Assembly: GCF_005280655.1 (NCBI RefSeq) | Contig: NZ_CP040058.1 | Location: 1,588,001 to 1,652,000 of the forward strand | Length of the DNA: 64,000 nucleotides | Direction: 5' to 3' | From: Anaerostipes rhamnosivorans | Lineage (GTDB): Bacteria > Bacillota > Clostridia > Lachnospirales > Lachnospiraceae | Shown here: positions 1 through 8,652 of the stretch, one piece after another | Layout of the letters: the number at the start of each line of letters is the position of its first letter | How positions within the stretch are numbered: the first letter of the stretch is position 1 | Position numbers and translations under genes: made by a program | The notes under the pieces: model-generated | What the model was told of the DNA's origin: nothing | The model's database searches: none | The model's input: only the letters and a program-made list of their open reading frames with translations

Positions 1-69
1 AAGCCTGAACGAATATGTAACGTTTAAAGAAAACACACAAAACGTAAAATGATAGGAGTCAAAAGGAGC

Positions 70-146
70 CACTTTACGAAAGTTATTTACCACTATTGGA
101 GGAGCGCATTTCAAAAGCGTGACGGAAATAGTGGTAAATAACTCAT
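70..146. repeat. palindromic repeat unit, copy 1
   Basis: Perfect 17-base inverted arms (81-97 and 127-143, left arm AGTTATTTACCACTATT) enclose a 29-base insert in which GCGC (104-107) can pair with GCGT (117-120) around a 9-base loop. A short upstream hairpin, ACTTT-ACG-AAAGT (71-83), overlaps the base of the long stem, so the two folds exclude each other. Copy 2 lies 185 bases downstream in the same orientation. It looks like a REP/MITE-like extragenic palindrome or a transcribed structured RNA; which one is not known. Confidence 0.8.
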
Positions 147-254
147 GACATTTTCCACATGATTTCCGTTCGGCTCTTAGAATGCCTCACTCCAATTATG
201 TAGAAAATGGACGTAATGTCTGCTGGAGAAGGGCTTCTGTCAAAAGAAGGGTGA

Positions 255-331
255 CACTTTTCAAAAGTTATTTACCACTATTGGAGGAGCGTATTTCAAA
301 AGCGCGACGGAAATAGTGGTAAATAACTCAT
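255..331. repeat. palindromic repeat unit, copy 2
   Basis: Same unit as 70-146, with identical 17-base arms (266-282 and 312-328). The few differences from copy 1 keep the pairing: the inner stem is GCGT (289-292) with GCGC (302-305), so the G-U wobble has moved to the other end, and the small upstream hairpin is ACTTTT-C-AAAAGT instead of ACTTT-ACG-AAAGT. Pairing kept through wobbles rather than perfect DNA complementarity hints that the + strand RNA is what folds. Confidence 0.8.
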
Positions 332-392
332 TCCCACAGGGCAGTCTGTAATTTCATACCCTGCGGGTGGACGTGCTTTGTACGATAAGGTA

Positions 393-401
393 TGATATAC
401 T
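393..401 (+). promoter_or_regulatory. extended -10 promoter candidate for the LysR gene
   Basis: TGA-TATACT (393-401) is an extended -10 element 33 bases upstream of the LysR start. No good -35 hexamer is seen at 16-18 bases upstream. Confidence 0.4.
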
Positions 402-433
402 CAAAGCTAAGAAACTAATCCTGGAGGTATCCT

Positions 434-1318
434 ATGAATCTGAATCATCTGTATTATTTCAGAACGTTGGTGAAAGAGCAGCACTATACGAAAGCTGCCC
501 AGATATTAAATATCACGCAGCCAAGCCTGAGCCATGCCATCAATGCTTTGGAAAAGGAGTTGAATGTCAAATTATTTGAGAAAGTTGGAAGAAATGCCAG
601 GCTTACCAAGGAAGGTGAACTTTTTTGGCGTTATGTGGTGCAGTCTCTGGATATGCTGGATGAAGGCAGGCGGGTTGTGGGTGAAGTCTCTGGAATGGTA
701 GGCGGTTTCATTGATATCGGATATATTTATACACTGGGAAGTCATTTTATTCCCCAGAATATGAGCGATTATATGAATATGAACGAGGGGAAAAATATCA
801 GGTTTTCCTTTGGCCAGGGGACCACGGAACAGATGATAGAAGAATTAAAAAAGGGAACCTATGATTTGGTATTTTCGTCCTATAAAGAGGGGGAGGACCG
901 GCTGAACTTTATTCCAGTAGTGGAAGAAGAGCTTGTGTTGATTACACCGAAAGGCCATCCGCTGTCCCGGGAAAAGGCTGTTGATCTGGCGGAGACGACC
1001 ACATATCCGTATATTATGTTCTCCAGAAAGAGTGGACTGAGGCCGTTTATCAACAAGCTGTTTACAAAGGTAAAAGCACAGCCGTTTATCGCATATGAGG
1101 GGGAAGAAGATTCTTCCGTGGCGGGACTTGTGGCCGCTGGGCTGGGTATCTCCATCGTGCCCAGAATCCCGCTCCTGGAAACAATGGAAGTGGAAGTGAT
1201 CCCTATTAAAAGGCCGGAGATCAAACGCTATATTTATCTCGTTACGCAGAAGGATAAATACTTGTCGCCGATCGTGCAGGATTTTATCAAGTTTATAAAA
1301 TCCCGCCACCAGCTGTAG
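434..1318 (+). CDS. LysR-family transcriptional regulator
   Basis: 294-residue DNA-binding regulator of the LysR family, the usual length. The N-terminal winged helix-turn-helix is at residues 1-60, with the recognition helix in ITQPSLSHAINALEKEL; residues 90-290 form the periplasmic-binding-protein-like effector domain. The ATG is preceded by GGAGGT at 423-428. LysR regulators often control a divergent gene, but there is none here; the next gene on the same strand has its own promoter, so the target cannot be read from context. The inducer is unknown. Confidence 0.9.
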   Translation: MNLNHLYYFRTLVKEQHYTKAAQILNITQPSLSHAINALEKELNVKLFEKVGRNARLTKEGELFWRYVVQSLDMLDEGRRVVGEVSGMVGGFIDIGYIYTLGSHFIPQNMSDYMNMNEGKNIRFSFGQGTTEQMIEELKKGTYDLVFSSYKEGEDRLNFIPVVEEELVLITPKGHPLSREKAVDLAETTTYPYIMFSRKSGLRPFINKLFTKVKAQPFIAYEGEEDSSVAGLVAAGLGISIVPRIPLLETMEVEVIPIKRPEIKRYIYLVTQKDKYLSPIVQDFIKFIKSRHQL

Positions 1319-1355
1319 AAAAGGAGGCAGAGGATTCTCCAGTCTCAGTCCAATA

Positions 1356-1384
1356 TTGAAAGAAATGCCGGATTATGGTATACT
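1356..1384 (+). promoter_or_regulatory. sigma-A promoter of the chorismate mutase-shikimate kinase gene
   Basis: TTGAAA (1356-1361), 17-base spacer, TATACT (1379-1384), lying 42 bases before the start codon of the next gene. Close match to the vegetative consensus. Confidence 0.7.
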
Positions 1385-1425
1385 GAACCACATTAGATTA
1401 CGATTGAAGAAAAGCGAGGAACACA

Positions 1426-2202
1426 ATGGGAAAGTTAGAAGAGATCAGAGCCAGACTGGAGATCTGTGACAAACAGATCGTGTCAGTTCTGGAAGACCGG
1501 ATGGATATTATCAAAGAGATCATGGAGTACAAAAAAGAAAACGGACTTCCGATCCTCCAGCCAGAGCAGGAAAAGCGTCAGAGAAAGATGCTGAAAGAGC
1601 ATGTAAAAGATAATACATATAAGGAAGAGATTCTGAACATTTTTACTTATATTGTTGAAAATAGCAGAAGGATTCAGGCCAGGACTCTGTTTACCCATAA
1701 TATTTTCCTGATTGGATTTATGGGAGTTGGTAAAAGTACAGTTTCTGACTATTTGAGTACGATTCTTGCCTCTCCCCAGGTGGAGATGGATCAAGTAATT
1801 GTAGACAAAGAGAAGATGTCTATCAATAAGATTTTTGAAGAGTATGGTGAAGAGTATTTTAGAAACTGTGAGACTAACCTGCTGATCGAACTGCAGAAAA
1901 AGAATAACCAGATTGTGTCCTGTGGAGGCGGAGTGGCCATGAGAGAGATCAATGTGCAGGAGATGAAAAAGAACGGACGAGTGGTTCTTTTGACCGCTTC
2001 TCCGGAGACTATCTTAGAGCGCGTCAAAGACAGCGATGAACGTCCGCTGCTCCGTGGACGCAAAAATACAGAGTATATCTCTGAACTCATGGAGATCAGA
2101 AGACCGAAGTACCGTGCGGCAGCAGATGTGATCGTAGATACGGACAAAAAAAGTGTTGAGGAGATTGCAGAGGAGATTGTCGCAAAGTTAACCCATCTAT
2201 AA
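1426..2202 (+). CDS. aroK: chorismate mutase-shikimate kinase fusion
   Basis: 258-residue cytoplasmic protein joining two steps of aromatic amino acid synthesis that are not consecutive. Residues 1-85 are an AroQ-type chorismate mutase helix bundle (chorismate to prephenate; opening LEEIRARLEICDKQIVSVLE). Residues 93-258 are shikimate kinase (shikimate to shikimate 3-phosphate), with Walker A GFMGVGKST at 97-105, the substrate-binding CGGGVAMR and the lid arginines in ERPLLRGR. Both domains look intact and full length. No other aro gene is adjacent. A weak GCGAGGA site precedes the ATG. Confidence 0.9.
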   Translation: MGKLEEIRARLEICDKQIVSVLEDRMDIIKEIMEYKKENGLPILQPEQEKRQRKMLKEHVKDNTYKEEILNIFTYIVENSRRIQARTLFTHNIFLIGFMGVGKSTVSDYLSTILASPQVEMDQVIVDKEKMSINKIFEEYGEEYFRNCETNLLIELQKKNNQIVSCGGGVAMREINVQEMKKNGRVVLLTASPETILERVKDSDERPLLRGRKNTEYISELMEIRRPKYRAAADVIVDTDKKSVEEIAEEIVAKLTHL

Positions 2203-2218
2203 AATAGGAGGAATGAAG

Positions 2219-3403
2219 ATGCAGGCATTTACCCATCACACACCGACAGAAATCATTTTTGGAAAGGCTTCCGAGAACAAAGCCGCTGAACTGGTCAAGA
2301 AGTATCACGGTTCCAGAGTCTTTGTTGTGTATGGAGGAGGAAGCGTCAAAAGAACAGGGCTTCTTCAAAGAGTGACAGAAACACTGGAAAAAGCAGACCT
2401 TCAAGTGGAGACCATCGGCGGGGTAAAACCAAACCCGAGACTGGATTTTGCCAGAGAGGCTGTGAAGAAGGCGATTGAGTTCAACGCAGATTTTATTTTA
2501 GCTGTGGGCGGCGGAAGTGTTATTGACACGGCAAAGGCAGTGTCCCATGGAGTTGCAAATCCAGACACAGATATCTGGGAGTTCTGGTCCAGAAAAAAAC
2601 CGCTTCAAAAAACTCTGCCGGTTGGTGTCATCTTGACTCTTGCGGCTGCCGGAAGTGAGACCAGCGATTCTGCGGTTCTTACGAATACTGAGATCCAGGT
2701 CAAAAGAGGCCTTGGCACGGACCTGAACCGTCCGGAGTTTGCCATCATGAATCCGGAACTCACTTATACCCTTCCAAAGTATCAGGTGGGATGTGGGATC
2801 GTAGATATTATGATGCATACATTAGACCGTTATTTTACAAAGACCAAAGGCAATCAGCTGACGGATGAGATCGCAGAAGGCCTTCTGCGCACTGTGATCG
2901 CTAACGGAAGGATTGCAATTAAAGATTCCCATAATTACGATAGCATGAGTGAGATCATGTGGTGCGGAAGCATTTCCCACAACGGACTGACCGGCCTTGG
3001 GGCAGAGAAGGACTTTGCGCCTCACCAGCTGGGACATGAACTGAGCGCCAAGTTTGACATTGCGCACGGAGCCAGCTTATCCGCCGTATGGGGAGCATGG
3101 GCAGAGTATTCCTACGTGGAGGATGTGGATCGGTTTGTGCGTTTTGCAGACAAAGTATGGGGAATTTCAGGAGACAACAAAGAAGAAGTGGCAAGAAAGG
3201 CCATCAATGCCACAGTCAACTATTTTAAGTCACTGGACATGCCGACTTGTTTTTCAGAAGCACCGGAGATCGGCATAAAAACAGACGATGAGCTGTGGGC
3301 AATGGCAGACGGATGCTCCTACCAGAATACGAGGACGATCGGTTCCTTCCGTGTTTTGAACAAGGAAGATATCTTTAATGTATACAAATTGGCAAATAAA
3401 TAG
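2219..3403 (+). CDS. iron-containing alcohol (butanol-type) dehydrogenase
   Basis: About 394 residues, group III Fe-dependent alcohol dehydrogenase of the BdhA/YqhD type, reducing aldehydes such as butanal with NAD(P)H. The nucleotide loop is AVGGGSVIDTAKAVSHG; the metal ligands are the Asp and His of GIVDIMMHTLDRYF and the two His of PHQLGHELSAKFDIAHG. An in-frame ATG at 2213 directly abuts the AGGAGGA site (2206-2212), while the ATG at 2219 sits 6 bases away and gives MQAFTHHTPTEIIFG, so 2219 is preferred. It starts 16 bases after the aroK-type gene and may be cotranscribed. The physiological substrate is unproven. Confidence 0.88.
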   Translation: MQAFTHHTPTEIIFGKASENKAAELVKKYHGSRVFVVYGGGSVKRTGLLQRVTETLEKADLQVETIGGVKPNPRLDFAREAVKKAIEFNADFILAVGGGSVIDTAKAVSHGVANPDTDIWEFWSRKKPLQKTLPVGVILTLAAAGSETSDSAVLTNTEIQVKRGLGTDLNRPEFAIMNPELTYTLPKYQVGCGIVDIMMHTLDRYFTKTKGNQLTDEIAEGLLRTVIANGRIAIKDSHNYDSMSEIMWCGSISHNGLTGLGAEKDFAPHQLGHELSAKFDIAHGASLSAVWGAWAEYSYVEDVDRFVRFADKVWGISGDNKEEVARKAINATVNYFKSLDMPTCFSEAPEIGIKTDDELWAMADGCSYQNTRTIGSFRVLNKEDIFNVYKLANK

Positions 3404-3468
3404 TTGATAAGAAGTACCATTTATTATAGAATGTTATAGAACAAAATGATTAAGGAGGAAATTACGAT

Positions 3469-4026
3469 ATGGTATCCGCAGGAGATTTTAAGAATGGGTT
3501 AACCATCGAATACGAAGGCAATATTTATCAGATTATTGAATTTCAGCATGTAAAGCCTGGAAAGGGAGCAGCCTTCGTGCGTGCGAAGTTAAAGAATATT
3601 AAGAGTGGGGGGGCGATCGAAAAGTCTTTCCGTCCATCTGAAAAGTTTGAGAATGCTCACATTGAGCGAAAAGAAATGCAGTATTTATATACAGATGGTG
3701 AATTATTCCACTTCATGGATCCGGAGACATTTGACCAGATCGCATTAGATCCGGACACCATCGGTGATTCATTAAAGTTTGTAAAAGAAAACATGAATGT
3801 AACTTTGGTTTCTCATAACGGAACCGTTTTCCAGGTAGAAGCACCTCTGCATGTAGAACTGCTGGTGACAGAGTGTGAACCGGGAGAAAAAGGAAACACA
3901 GCTCAGGGTGCTACAAAGCCATGTACGGTAGAGACGGGTGCAAATGTCAATGTTCCTCTGTTCGTCAACCAGGGTGACACATTAAAGATTGATACAAGAA
4001 CCGGGGAATATTTATCCAGGGTATAA
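3469..4026 (+). CDS. efp: elongation factor P
   Basis: 185 residues, the standard EF-P length with three beta-barrel domains (KOW-like, OB, C-terminal). EF-P enters the ribosomal E site and relieves stalling at polyproline stretches. The tip loop [10 protein letters not shown] carries Lys32, the residue modified in Bacillus-type EF-P. AAGGAGG stands 9 bases before the ATG. The following transporter gene begins 2 bases after the stop. Confidence 0.97.
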   Translation: MVSAGDFKNGLTIEYEGNIYQIIEFQHVKPGKGAAFVRAKLKNIKSGGAIEKSFRPSEKFENAHIERKEMQYLYTDGELFHFMDPETFDQIALDPDTIGDSLKFVKENMNVTLVSHNGTVFQVEAPLHVELLVTECEPGEKGNTAQGATKPCTVETGANVNVPLFVNQGDTLKIDTRTGEYLSRV

Positions 4027-4028
4027 GC

Positions 4029-4901
4029 TTGTCAAAGAATCAGAAGATTCGGGGGATCATCTGCATTATCCTGTCAGCGTTCTGCTTTGCATGGATGAAT
4101 GCTTTTGTAAAGCTTTCGGGCGATCTCCCTTCGATTGAAAAGAGCTTTTTCAGAAACCTGGTGGCTTTGATCTTCGCATTTGTCATGATCAAAAAAAGCG
4201 GCGCCGGGTTCCGGTTTCAAATGAAGAATTTACACTGGTTTATCCTAAGGTCCTTAGCAGGGACCTTAGGTATTTTTTGCAATTTTTATGCGGTGGATCA
4301 TCTGGTGCTTTCCGATGCGTCTACGCTGAACAAATTGTCGCCATTTTTTGTGATTGTATTTTCTTATTTGATTCTGAGAGAAAAGATTACCATATTCCAG
4401 TTGACTTGTATCACATCCGCATTTATCGGCAGTATGTTTATTGTAAAACCAAGTTTTGCATCAGTTTCTGTTCTTCCGGCATTCATAGGATTCATGGGAG
4501 GATTGTTCGCGGGATGCGCCTATGCCTGCGTCAGGAAGCTTGGTACCAGAGGGGAGAGAGGACCATTCATCGTCTTTTTCTTCTCCACATTTTCTTGTAT
4601 CAGCTGTATTCCTTTTATGATCGGGAATTTTCATCCGATTTCCGGAATCCAGCTCGTTTATCTGCTTCTTGCAGGGCTTGCGGCAGCGGGAGGGCAGTTT
4701 TCCATCACGGCGGCCTACACCTATGCGCCGGGAAAAGAAATATCCATTTATGATTATACGCAGATTATTTTTTCCACTCTGCTGGGATTTTTCCTGTTTG
4801 GCCAGGTGCCGGACGGATTCAGTATCCTTGGATATCTCATCATCATCGCTGCAGCTGTGGTTATGTTTTTCTACAACAACCGCAGGGACAAAAAAGAATA
4901 A
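4029..4901 (+). CDS. EamA/DMT-family membrane transporter
   Basis: 290-residue integral membrane protein with about ten hydrophobic segments arranged as two EamA repeats, typical of drug/metabolite transporters. The start is TTG at 4029, two bases after the efp stop; it is chosen because the first membrane helix (IRGIICIILSAFCFAWM) begins at about residue 7 and the next ATG would cut into it. The ribosome site is poor, so translation may be coupled to efp. The substrate cannot be inferred. Confidence 0.82.
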   Translation: MSKNQKIRGIICIILSAFCFAWMNAFVKLSGDLPSIEKSFFRNLVALIFAFVMIKKSGAGFRFQMKNLHWFILRSLAGTLGIFCNFYAVDHLVLSDASTLNKLSPFFVIVFSYLILREKITIFQLTCITSAFIGSMFIVKPSFASVSVLPAFIGFMGGLFAGCAYACVRKLGTRGERGPFIVFFFSTFSCISCIPFMIGNFHPISGIQLVYLLLAGLAAAGGQFSITAAYTYAPGKEISIYDYTQIIFSTLLGFFLFGQVPDGFSILGYLIIIAAAVVMFFYNNRRDKKE

Positions 4902-4916
4902 GATCGTATTTTGCAA

Positions 4917-4954
4917 GGGAAGTTCTCCGATGTTCGAGGGGGCTTCCTTTTTTG
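4917..4954 (+). terminator. rho-independent terminator after the DMT transporter
   Basis: GGAAGTTCTCC pairs with GGGGGCTTCC through G-C and G-U pairs and runs into six T residues (4949-4954). Confidence 0.65.
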
Positions 4955-5020
4955 TATTCTAAAAGCCCGGACTTGTTCATATATTAGGGTTATACAGCTT
5001 TACGAAGAAGGAGGAGTTCT

Positions 5021-5953
5021 ATGGAATACACAAGTGAGATCTACCATATTCTTCCGAGGTCTGTCCGGGGACTGATGCTAAAGAGCGGTTTAAAGCCAGA
5101 TCAGCTGCAGGAAATCAGGCTGAGGATCCATCAGCCGGTGATCATCCGCTATGAAAATAAAGAGTATTTTTTGTCAACTGGCGGAAAGCTCACTTCCAGC
5201 CATCATTTTGTACATGTTCTCACAAGGGAAGAATTAAAACAGATGATGGAATATATCAGCAATTACTCCCTTTATGCCTATGAAGACCAGTTGAGACAGG
5301 GATTTTTGACGGTCAAAGGAGGACACCGGGTGGGGATTGCGGGCAAAGTCTCCATTGAGGACGGTGAGATTAGGACGATGAAGCATATTACATTCCTAAA
5401 CATCCGGGTGGCCCATGAGGTCATCGGCTGTGCGGAGTCTGTGTTTAAACTCTGCACAGAACATGGACATCTTCTGCCGGTGCTGATCGTATCGCCGCCG
5501 GGCAGGGGAAAGACAACGCTTCTAAGAGATATGATCCGTTTGGCATCAGACGGCGGAGAGACTGTGGGTGTGGTGGATGAGCGCAGTGAGATCGCAGCTT
5601 CCTATATGGGAGTGCCGCAGAATAAGGTGGGTATCCGCACAGATGTCATGGACGGATGTCCAAAATCAGAGGGTATGATGATGCTGGTGCGTTCGATGGC
5701 TCCCAATGTGATCGCTGTAGATGAGATAGGAAAAAAAGAGGATGTGGATGCCATGCTGTACAGTGCCTACTGCGGCTGTACCCTGATGGCGACCATCCAT
5801 GGAAAAGATATGGAGGAATTAAAAAAGGTGCCGTATGTAGGGGAAATGATTCAAAGAAAAGTGTTTCAGCGTTATATTGTGCTCAGTGAACAGGGAGACG
5901 CAGGGTCGGTCAAAGAAGTATTAAATGAGGAGGGGGTGAAGCTGTATGGTTAA
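5021..5953 (+). CDS. spoIIIAA: stage III sporulation protein AA, ATPase
   Basis: 310-residue cytoplasmic ATPase related to type II/IV secretion motors; in the mother cell it powers or assembles the SpoIIIA-SpoIIQ channel to the forespore. Walker A is SPPGRGKTTLL near residue 160; the Walker B region is MAPNVIAVDEIG. First gene of an eight-gene operon; AAGGAGGAG precedes the ATG. The upstream spacer contains an ATACA core at 4992-4996 resembling a sigma-E -10, but no matching -35, so the promoter is not assigned. Confidence 0.95.
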   Translation: MEYTSEIYHILPRSVRGLMLKSGLKPDQLQEIRLRIHQPVIIRYENKEYFLSTGGKLTSSHHFVHVLTREELKQMMEYISNYSLYAYEDQLRQGFLTVKGGHRVGIAGKVSIEDGEIRTMKHITFLNIRVAHEVIGCAESVFKLCTEHGHLLPVLIVSPPGRGKTTLLRDMIRLASDGGETVGVVDERSEIAASYMGVPQNKVGIRTDVMDGCPKSEGMMMLVRSMAPNVIAVDEIGKKEDVDAMLYSAYCGCTLMATIHGKDMEELKKVPYVGEMIQRKVFQRYIVLSEQGDAGSVKEVLNEEGVKLYG

Positions 5954-6464
5954 GCTGTTTGGGGCGGCCATTGTAATAATATCCGGGGGCATCCTTGGAT
6001 TCTACCGGGCATCCCGTGAGAGAAAAAGACTGGAGCAGGGCATTGAGCTCAAACGGCTTTTGTATCTTTTGCAGGGGGAGATTCGCTACGGGCTGACACC
6101 GCTTCCCGATGCCATAGGGACAATAGCGGGGAAGATGAATTCGGAGTTTTCTGTTTTTTTGACGGATGTATCGAAAAAGCTTTCCTCCTACCAGGAAGAA
6201 ACATTTTCCCAGGTGTGGAAGAGCTCGGTGGAACAGGACCTTGTACCCTATGTCCAGGAAAAAAAGATGCTGGAGCCGTTTTCAGCCATGGGGGATACAA
6301 TTGGATATTTGGACAAGGACATGCAGGTGAAGACGATTGATTTCACCATTGAGCAGATTGAGGAGAGGATGTATCAGATCAAAGACCAGGTGATCAAAAA
6401 CTGTAAACTATATCAGAGCCTTGGATTATCCTTTGGACTTCTCGTAGTGATTATTTTATTGTAA
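5946..6464 (+). CDS. spoIIIAB: stage III sporulation protein AB
   Basis: 172 residues with one hydrophobic segment at each end (start LFGAAIVIISGGILGFY, end LGLSFGLLVVIILL) and a helical middle resembling the GspF-type secretion platform protein. It overlaps spoIIIAA by 8 bases, so translation is probably coupled; GGAGGGGGTG provides the ribosome site. Confidence 0.93.
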   Translation: MVKLFGAAIVIISGGILGFYRASRERKRLEQGIELKRLLYLLQGEIRYGLTPLPDAIGTIAGKMNSEFSVFLTDVSKKLSSYQEETFSQVWKSSVEQDLVPYVQEKKMLEPFSAMGDTIGYLDKDMQVKTIDFTIEQIEERMYQIKDQVIKNCKLYQSLGLSFGLLVVIILL

Positions 6465-6474
6465 GGAGGATCTT

Positions 6475-6672
6475 ATGAGCGTAAACATTATCTTTCGGAT
6501 TGCGGCTGTGGGAATCCTGGTCACGATTCTTGTCCAGGTACTGAAACATTCGGGAAGGGATGAACAGGCATTTTTGATCACACTCGCCGGGCTAATTCTT
6601 GTACTGTCATGGGTGATCCCTTATATCTATGATCTTTTTGAGAGTGTACAGACACTGTTCACGATATCTTAG
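6475..6672 (+). CDS. spoIIIAC: stage III sporulation protein AC
   Basis: 65-residue membrane protein with two hydrophobic helices, the normal size of SpoIIIAC. It lies between spoIIIAB and spoIIIAD with short gaps (10 and 9 bases) and an AAGGAGG site. Confidence 0.93.
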   Translation: MSVNIIFRIAAVGILVTILVQVLKHSGRDEQAFLITLAGLILVLSWVIPYIYDLFESVQTLFTIS

Positions 6673-6681
6673 GAGGCAGCA

Positions 6682-7062
6682 ATGGTTAAGATCGCACTTT
6701 TCGGCATCATAGCCAGTATTTTGACACTGAAAATAAAATCCATAAGGCCGGAATACGGCCTGGTGATCGGCCTGGTATCCAGTTTGTTCCTGGCCATTTA
6801 TGCCCTGGATGAGATGGGAAAGATCATAGATCTGTTTGATACCATTGAGTCCTATTCAGGCATTCCGGGGACATACATACAAATCCTCCTGAAACTGATC
6901 GGTATTTCGTTTTTGTGTGAGTTTGCCGCCAACGTCTGCAAGGATGCTGGACAGGCAACCATGGCAAAACAGGTGGAGATGGCAGGGAAGCTGTCCATAC
7001 TTGTGGTGAGCCTGCCGATTCTGGAATCCCTGCTGACCACACTAGAAAGGCTGATGGGATGA
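6682..7062 (+). CDS. spoIIIAD: stage III sporulation protein AD
   Basis: 126-residue multi-helix membrane protein of the SpoIIIAC/AD family; the C-terminal half contains the conserved stretch ISFLCEFAANVCKDAG. Its stop overlaps the spoIIIAE start by 4 bases (ATGA). Confidence 0.93.
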   Translation: MVKIALFGIIASILTLKIKSIRPEYGLVIGLVSSLFLAIYALDEMGKIIDLFDTIESYSGIPGTYIQILLKLIGISFLCEFAANVCKDAGQATMAKQVEMAGKLSILVVSLPILESLLTTLERLMG

Positions 7063-8183
7063 GACAAAAGATTATATTGCTTGCATTTATCTTTGTACTG
7101 ATGTTTACTGCAAAGGTGTCTGCAAAAGAAGAGGAAGACTTAAGCGATTATTCATTTGAGCAGGTAGAAAAAACCCTGGAGAAAGCGCAGGTTCATTTTT
7201 CTTATGAGGAGCTGGTGAAAAAGCTGATCACAGGAAATATAAAAGGCGCTTTTTCCATGGTGACAGAAAGTATCGGGGACCAGCTGTTTTCGATCCTCTC
7301 AGAAAACAAAAATTTCATGAAGCAGCTGATTGTGGTGGCCATTATTGCGGCAGTGTTCAAGAACTTTTCGGATGCTTTTTTTCAGGGGAATACTGGGGAC
7401 ACGGCATTCTATGTAACCTACATGATCCTGATCGGGCTGATGGCAAATTCTTTTTTCTTTTTGAATTCTATCACAGACCAGGTGATCTCCACGCTTATTG
7501 ATTTTATGAAGGGCCTCATCACGGCATATTCCATTGCGGTGGTGGCCACCACCGGGGTATCCACGTCGGTGGCACTTTATGAGATGTATCTGTTTGTGAT
7601 CTATATTATCTCACTTTTGGTTCAGAGTGTGATTTTTCCGGCGGTCAAAATCCTGTTTGTCTTAAAGATCGTCAACCATATCTCTCTGGAGGAGAAGCTT
7701 TCCAGGCTCTGTGACGCCTTAGAATGGGCAGTCAGGGCGCTTTTAAAAGGACTTCTGGCCGTAGTGCTGGGAATTCAGATGATACAGGCTATGCTGCTTC
7801 CGGCCGTGGATTCCGTAAAAGATGGAATCTTAAAAAAGGGAGTCTCCATGATCCCCGGAGTGGGACAGGGAGTCAGTACGGTGACAACCACACTGATCGG
7901 ATCGGCGGTGGTAATCAAGAACAGCATCGGGGCGGCAGGGATCTTTGCCCTGTGCGTGATCATTCTCGTGCCGCTGCTGCAGATCGGCGGGATCTTACTT
8001 TCTTACATTGGGACAGGGATCCTGCTCCAGCCTGTATCGGATAAGCGGATCACAGGATCTCTGGATGCGGTGATCAAGAGCGGCAAGCTGCTCATAAGGA
8101 CGGTATTTACCTTAAGCATCCTGTTTATCCTGTCGATCGCTATCGTGGCATTTTCCACAAACATTAATTACTACACGGGGTGA
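7059..8183 (+). CDS. spoIIIAE: stage III sporulation protein AE
   Basis: 374-residue polytopic membrane protein, the largest membrane subunit of the SpoIIIA complex. It begins with a cleavable-looking signal (IILLAFIFVLMFTAKVSA), followed by an amphipathic segment and at least six hydrophobic helices. Start overlaps spoIIIAD by 4 bases. Confidence 0.94.
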   Translation: MRQKIILLAFIFVLMFTAKVSAKEEEDLSDYSFEQVEKTLEKAQVHFSYEELVKKLITGNIKGAFSMVTESIGDQLFSILSENKNFMKQLIVVAIIAAVFKNFSDAFFQGNTGDTAFYVTYMILIGLMANSFFFLNSITDQVISTLIDFMKGLITAYSIAVVATTGVSTSVALYEMYLFVIYIISLLVQSVIFPAVKILFVLKIVNHISLEEKLSRLCDALEWAVRALLKGLLAVVLGIQMIQAMLLPAVDSVKDGILKKGVSMIPGVGQGVSTVTTTLIGSAVVIKNSIGAAGIFALCVIILVPLLQIGGILLSYIGTGILLQPVSDKRITGSLDAVIKSGKLLIRTVFTLSILFILSIAIVAFSTNINYYTG

Positions 8184-8189
8184 CGGCTT

Positions 8190-8645
8190 ATGCAGTATAT
8201 CAAAGCAATCGTTTTTTTTCTGATACTTATGACACTGGTAGGCCAGCTGTGCCAGGGAGACAAATATAAACCATATATCCGGCTGGTAACTGGATTTATG
8301 CTGCTGGCGCTTATGATGAAACCGGTGGCCTATGTGATGAATCTGGGACCAGAAGATATCACTGTATTTTCTAATATGGCATCGGGGAGCACGGAGTCTT
8401 CGTTCCGTAGCAAGGCCGTGGACAGTTATAAAAGCAGGGAGGAAAAGAAGATCAAAAAAATCCTTGCATCTTATAAGATTGAGGCTGAGGAAGTGGAAGT
8501 CGATGTGGATGACACAAAGGATGAGACGGAAATCAGTGAAATATCCGTCAAAGTGAAAAATGAGAAATTAGAAGGAAAGAAAGTAAAAACAGTACTTTTG
8601 AACTTCTATAATGTAGATGAGAGTCATATCAATATAAGTGAGTAG
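8190..8645 (+). CDS. spoIIIAF: stage III sporulation protein AF
   Basis: 151 residues: two N-terminal membrane helices (first 55 residues) and a charged domain facing the intermembrane space, with the alpha-beta pattern of ring-building proteins. GGGGTGA serves as ribosome site. Confidence 0.9.
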   Translation: MQYIKAIVFFLILMTLVGQLCQGDKYKPYIRLVTGFMLLALMMKPVAYVMNLGPEDITVFSNMASGSTESSFRSKAVDSYKSREEKKIKKILASYKIEAEEVEVDVDDTKDETEISEISVKVKNEKLEGKKVKTVLLNFYNVDESHINISE

Positions 8646-8652
8646 GAAGTGT

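Larger units (their letters stand above)
1..433. other. non-coding leader region carrying two palindromic repeats
   Basis: No convincing gene is visible here. The stretch holds two near-identical 77-base palindromic units (described separately) separated by about 108 bases, plus the leader of the LysR gene. A short open frame at 367-579 overlaps the regulator in another frame and is taken as a shadow. Confidence 0.7.

Noticed and set aside
70..331. CRISPR array
   Set aside because: Only two units, 77 bases each, 108 bases apart and palindromic throughout; no cas genes nearby.
2498..2818. Frame on the - strand inside the alcohol dehydrogenase
   Set aside because: Shadow of a clearly conserved enzyme; no start signals.
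4960..5020. Sigma-E promoter of the spoIIIA operon
   Set aside because: An ATACA core is present at 4992-4996, but nothing resembling the -35 element lies 14-15 bases upstream.
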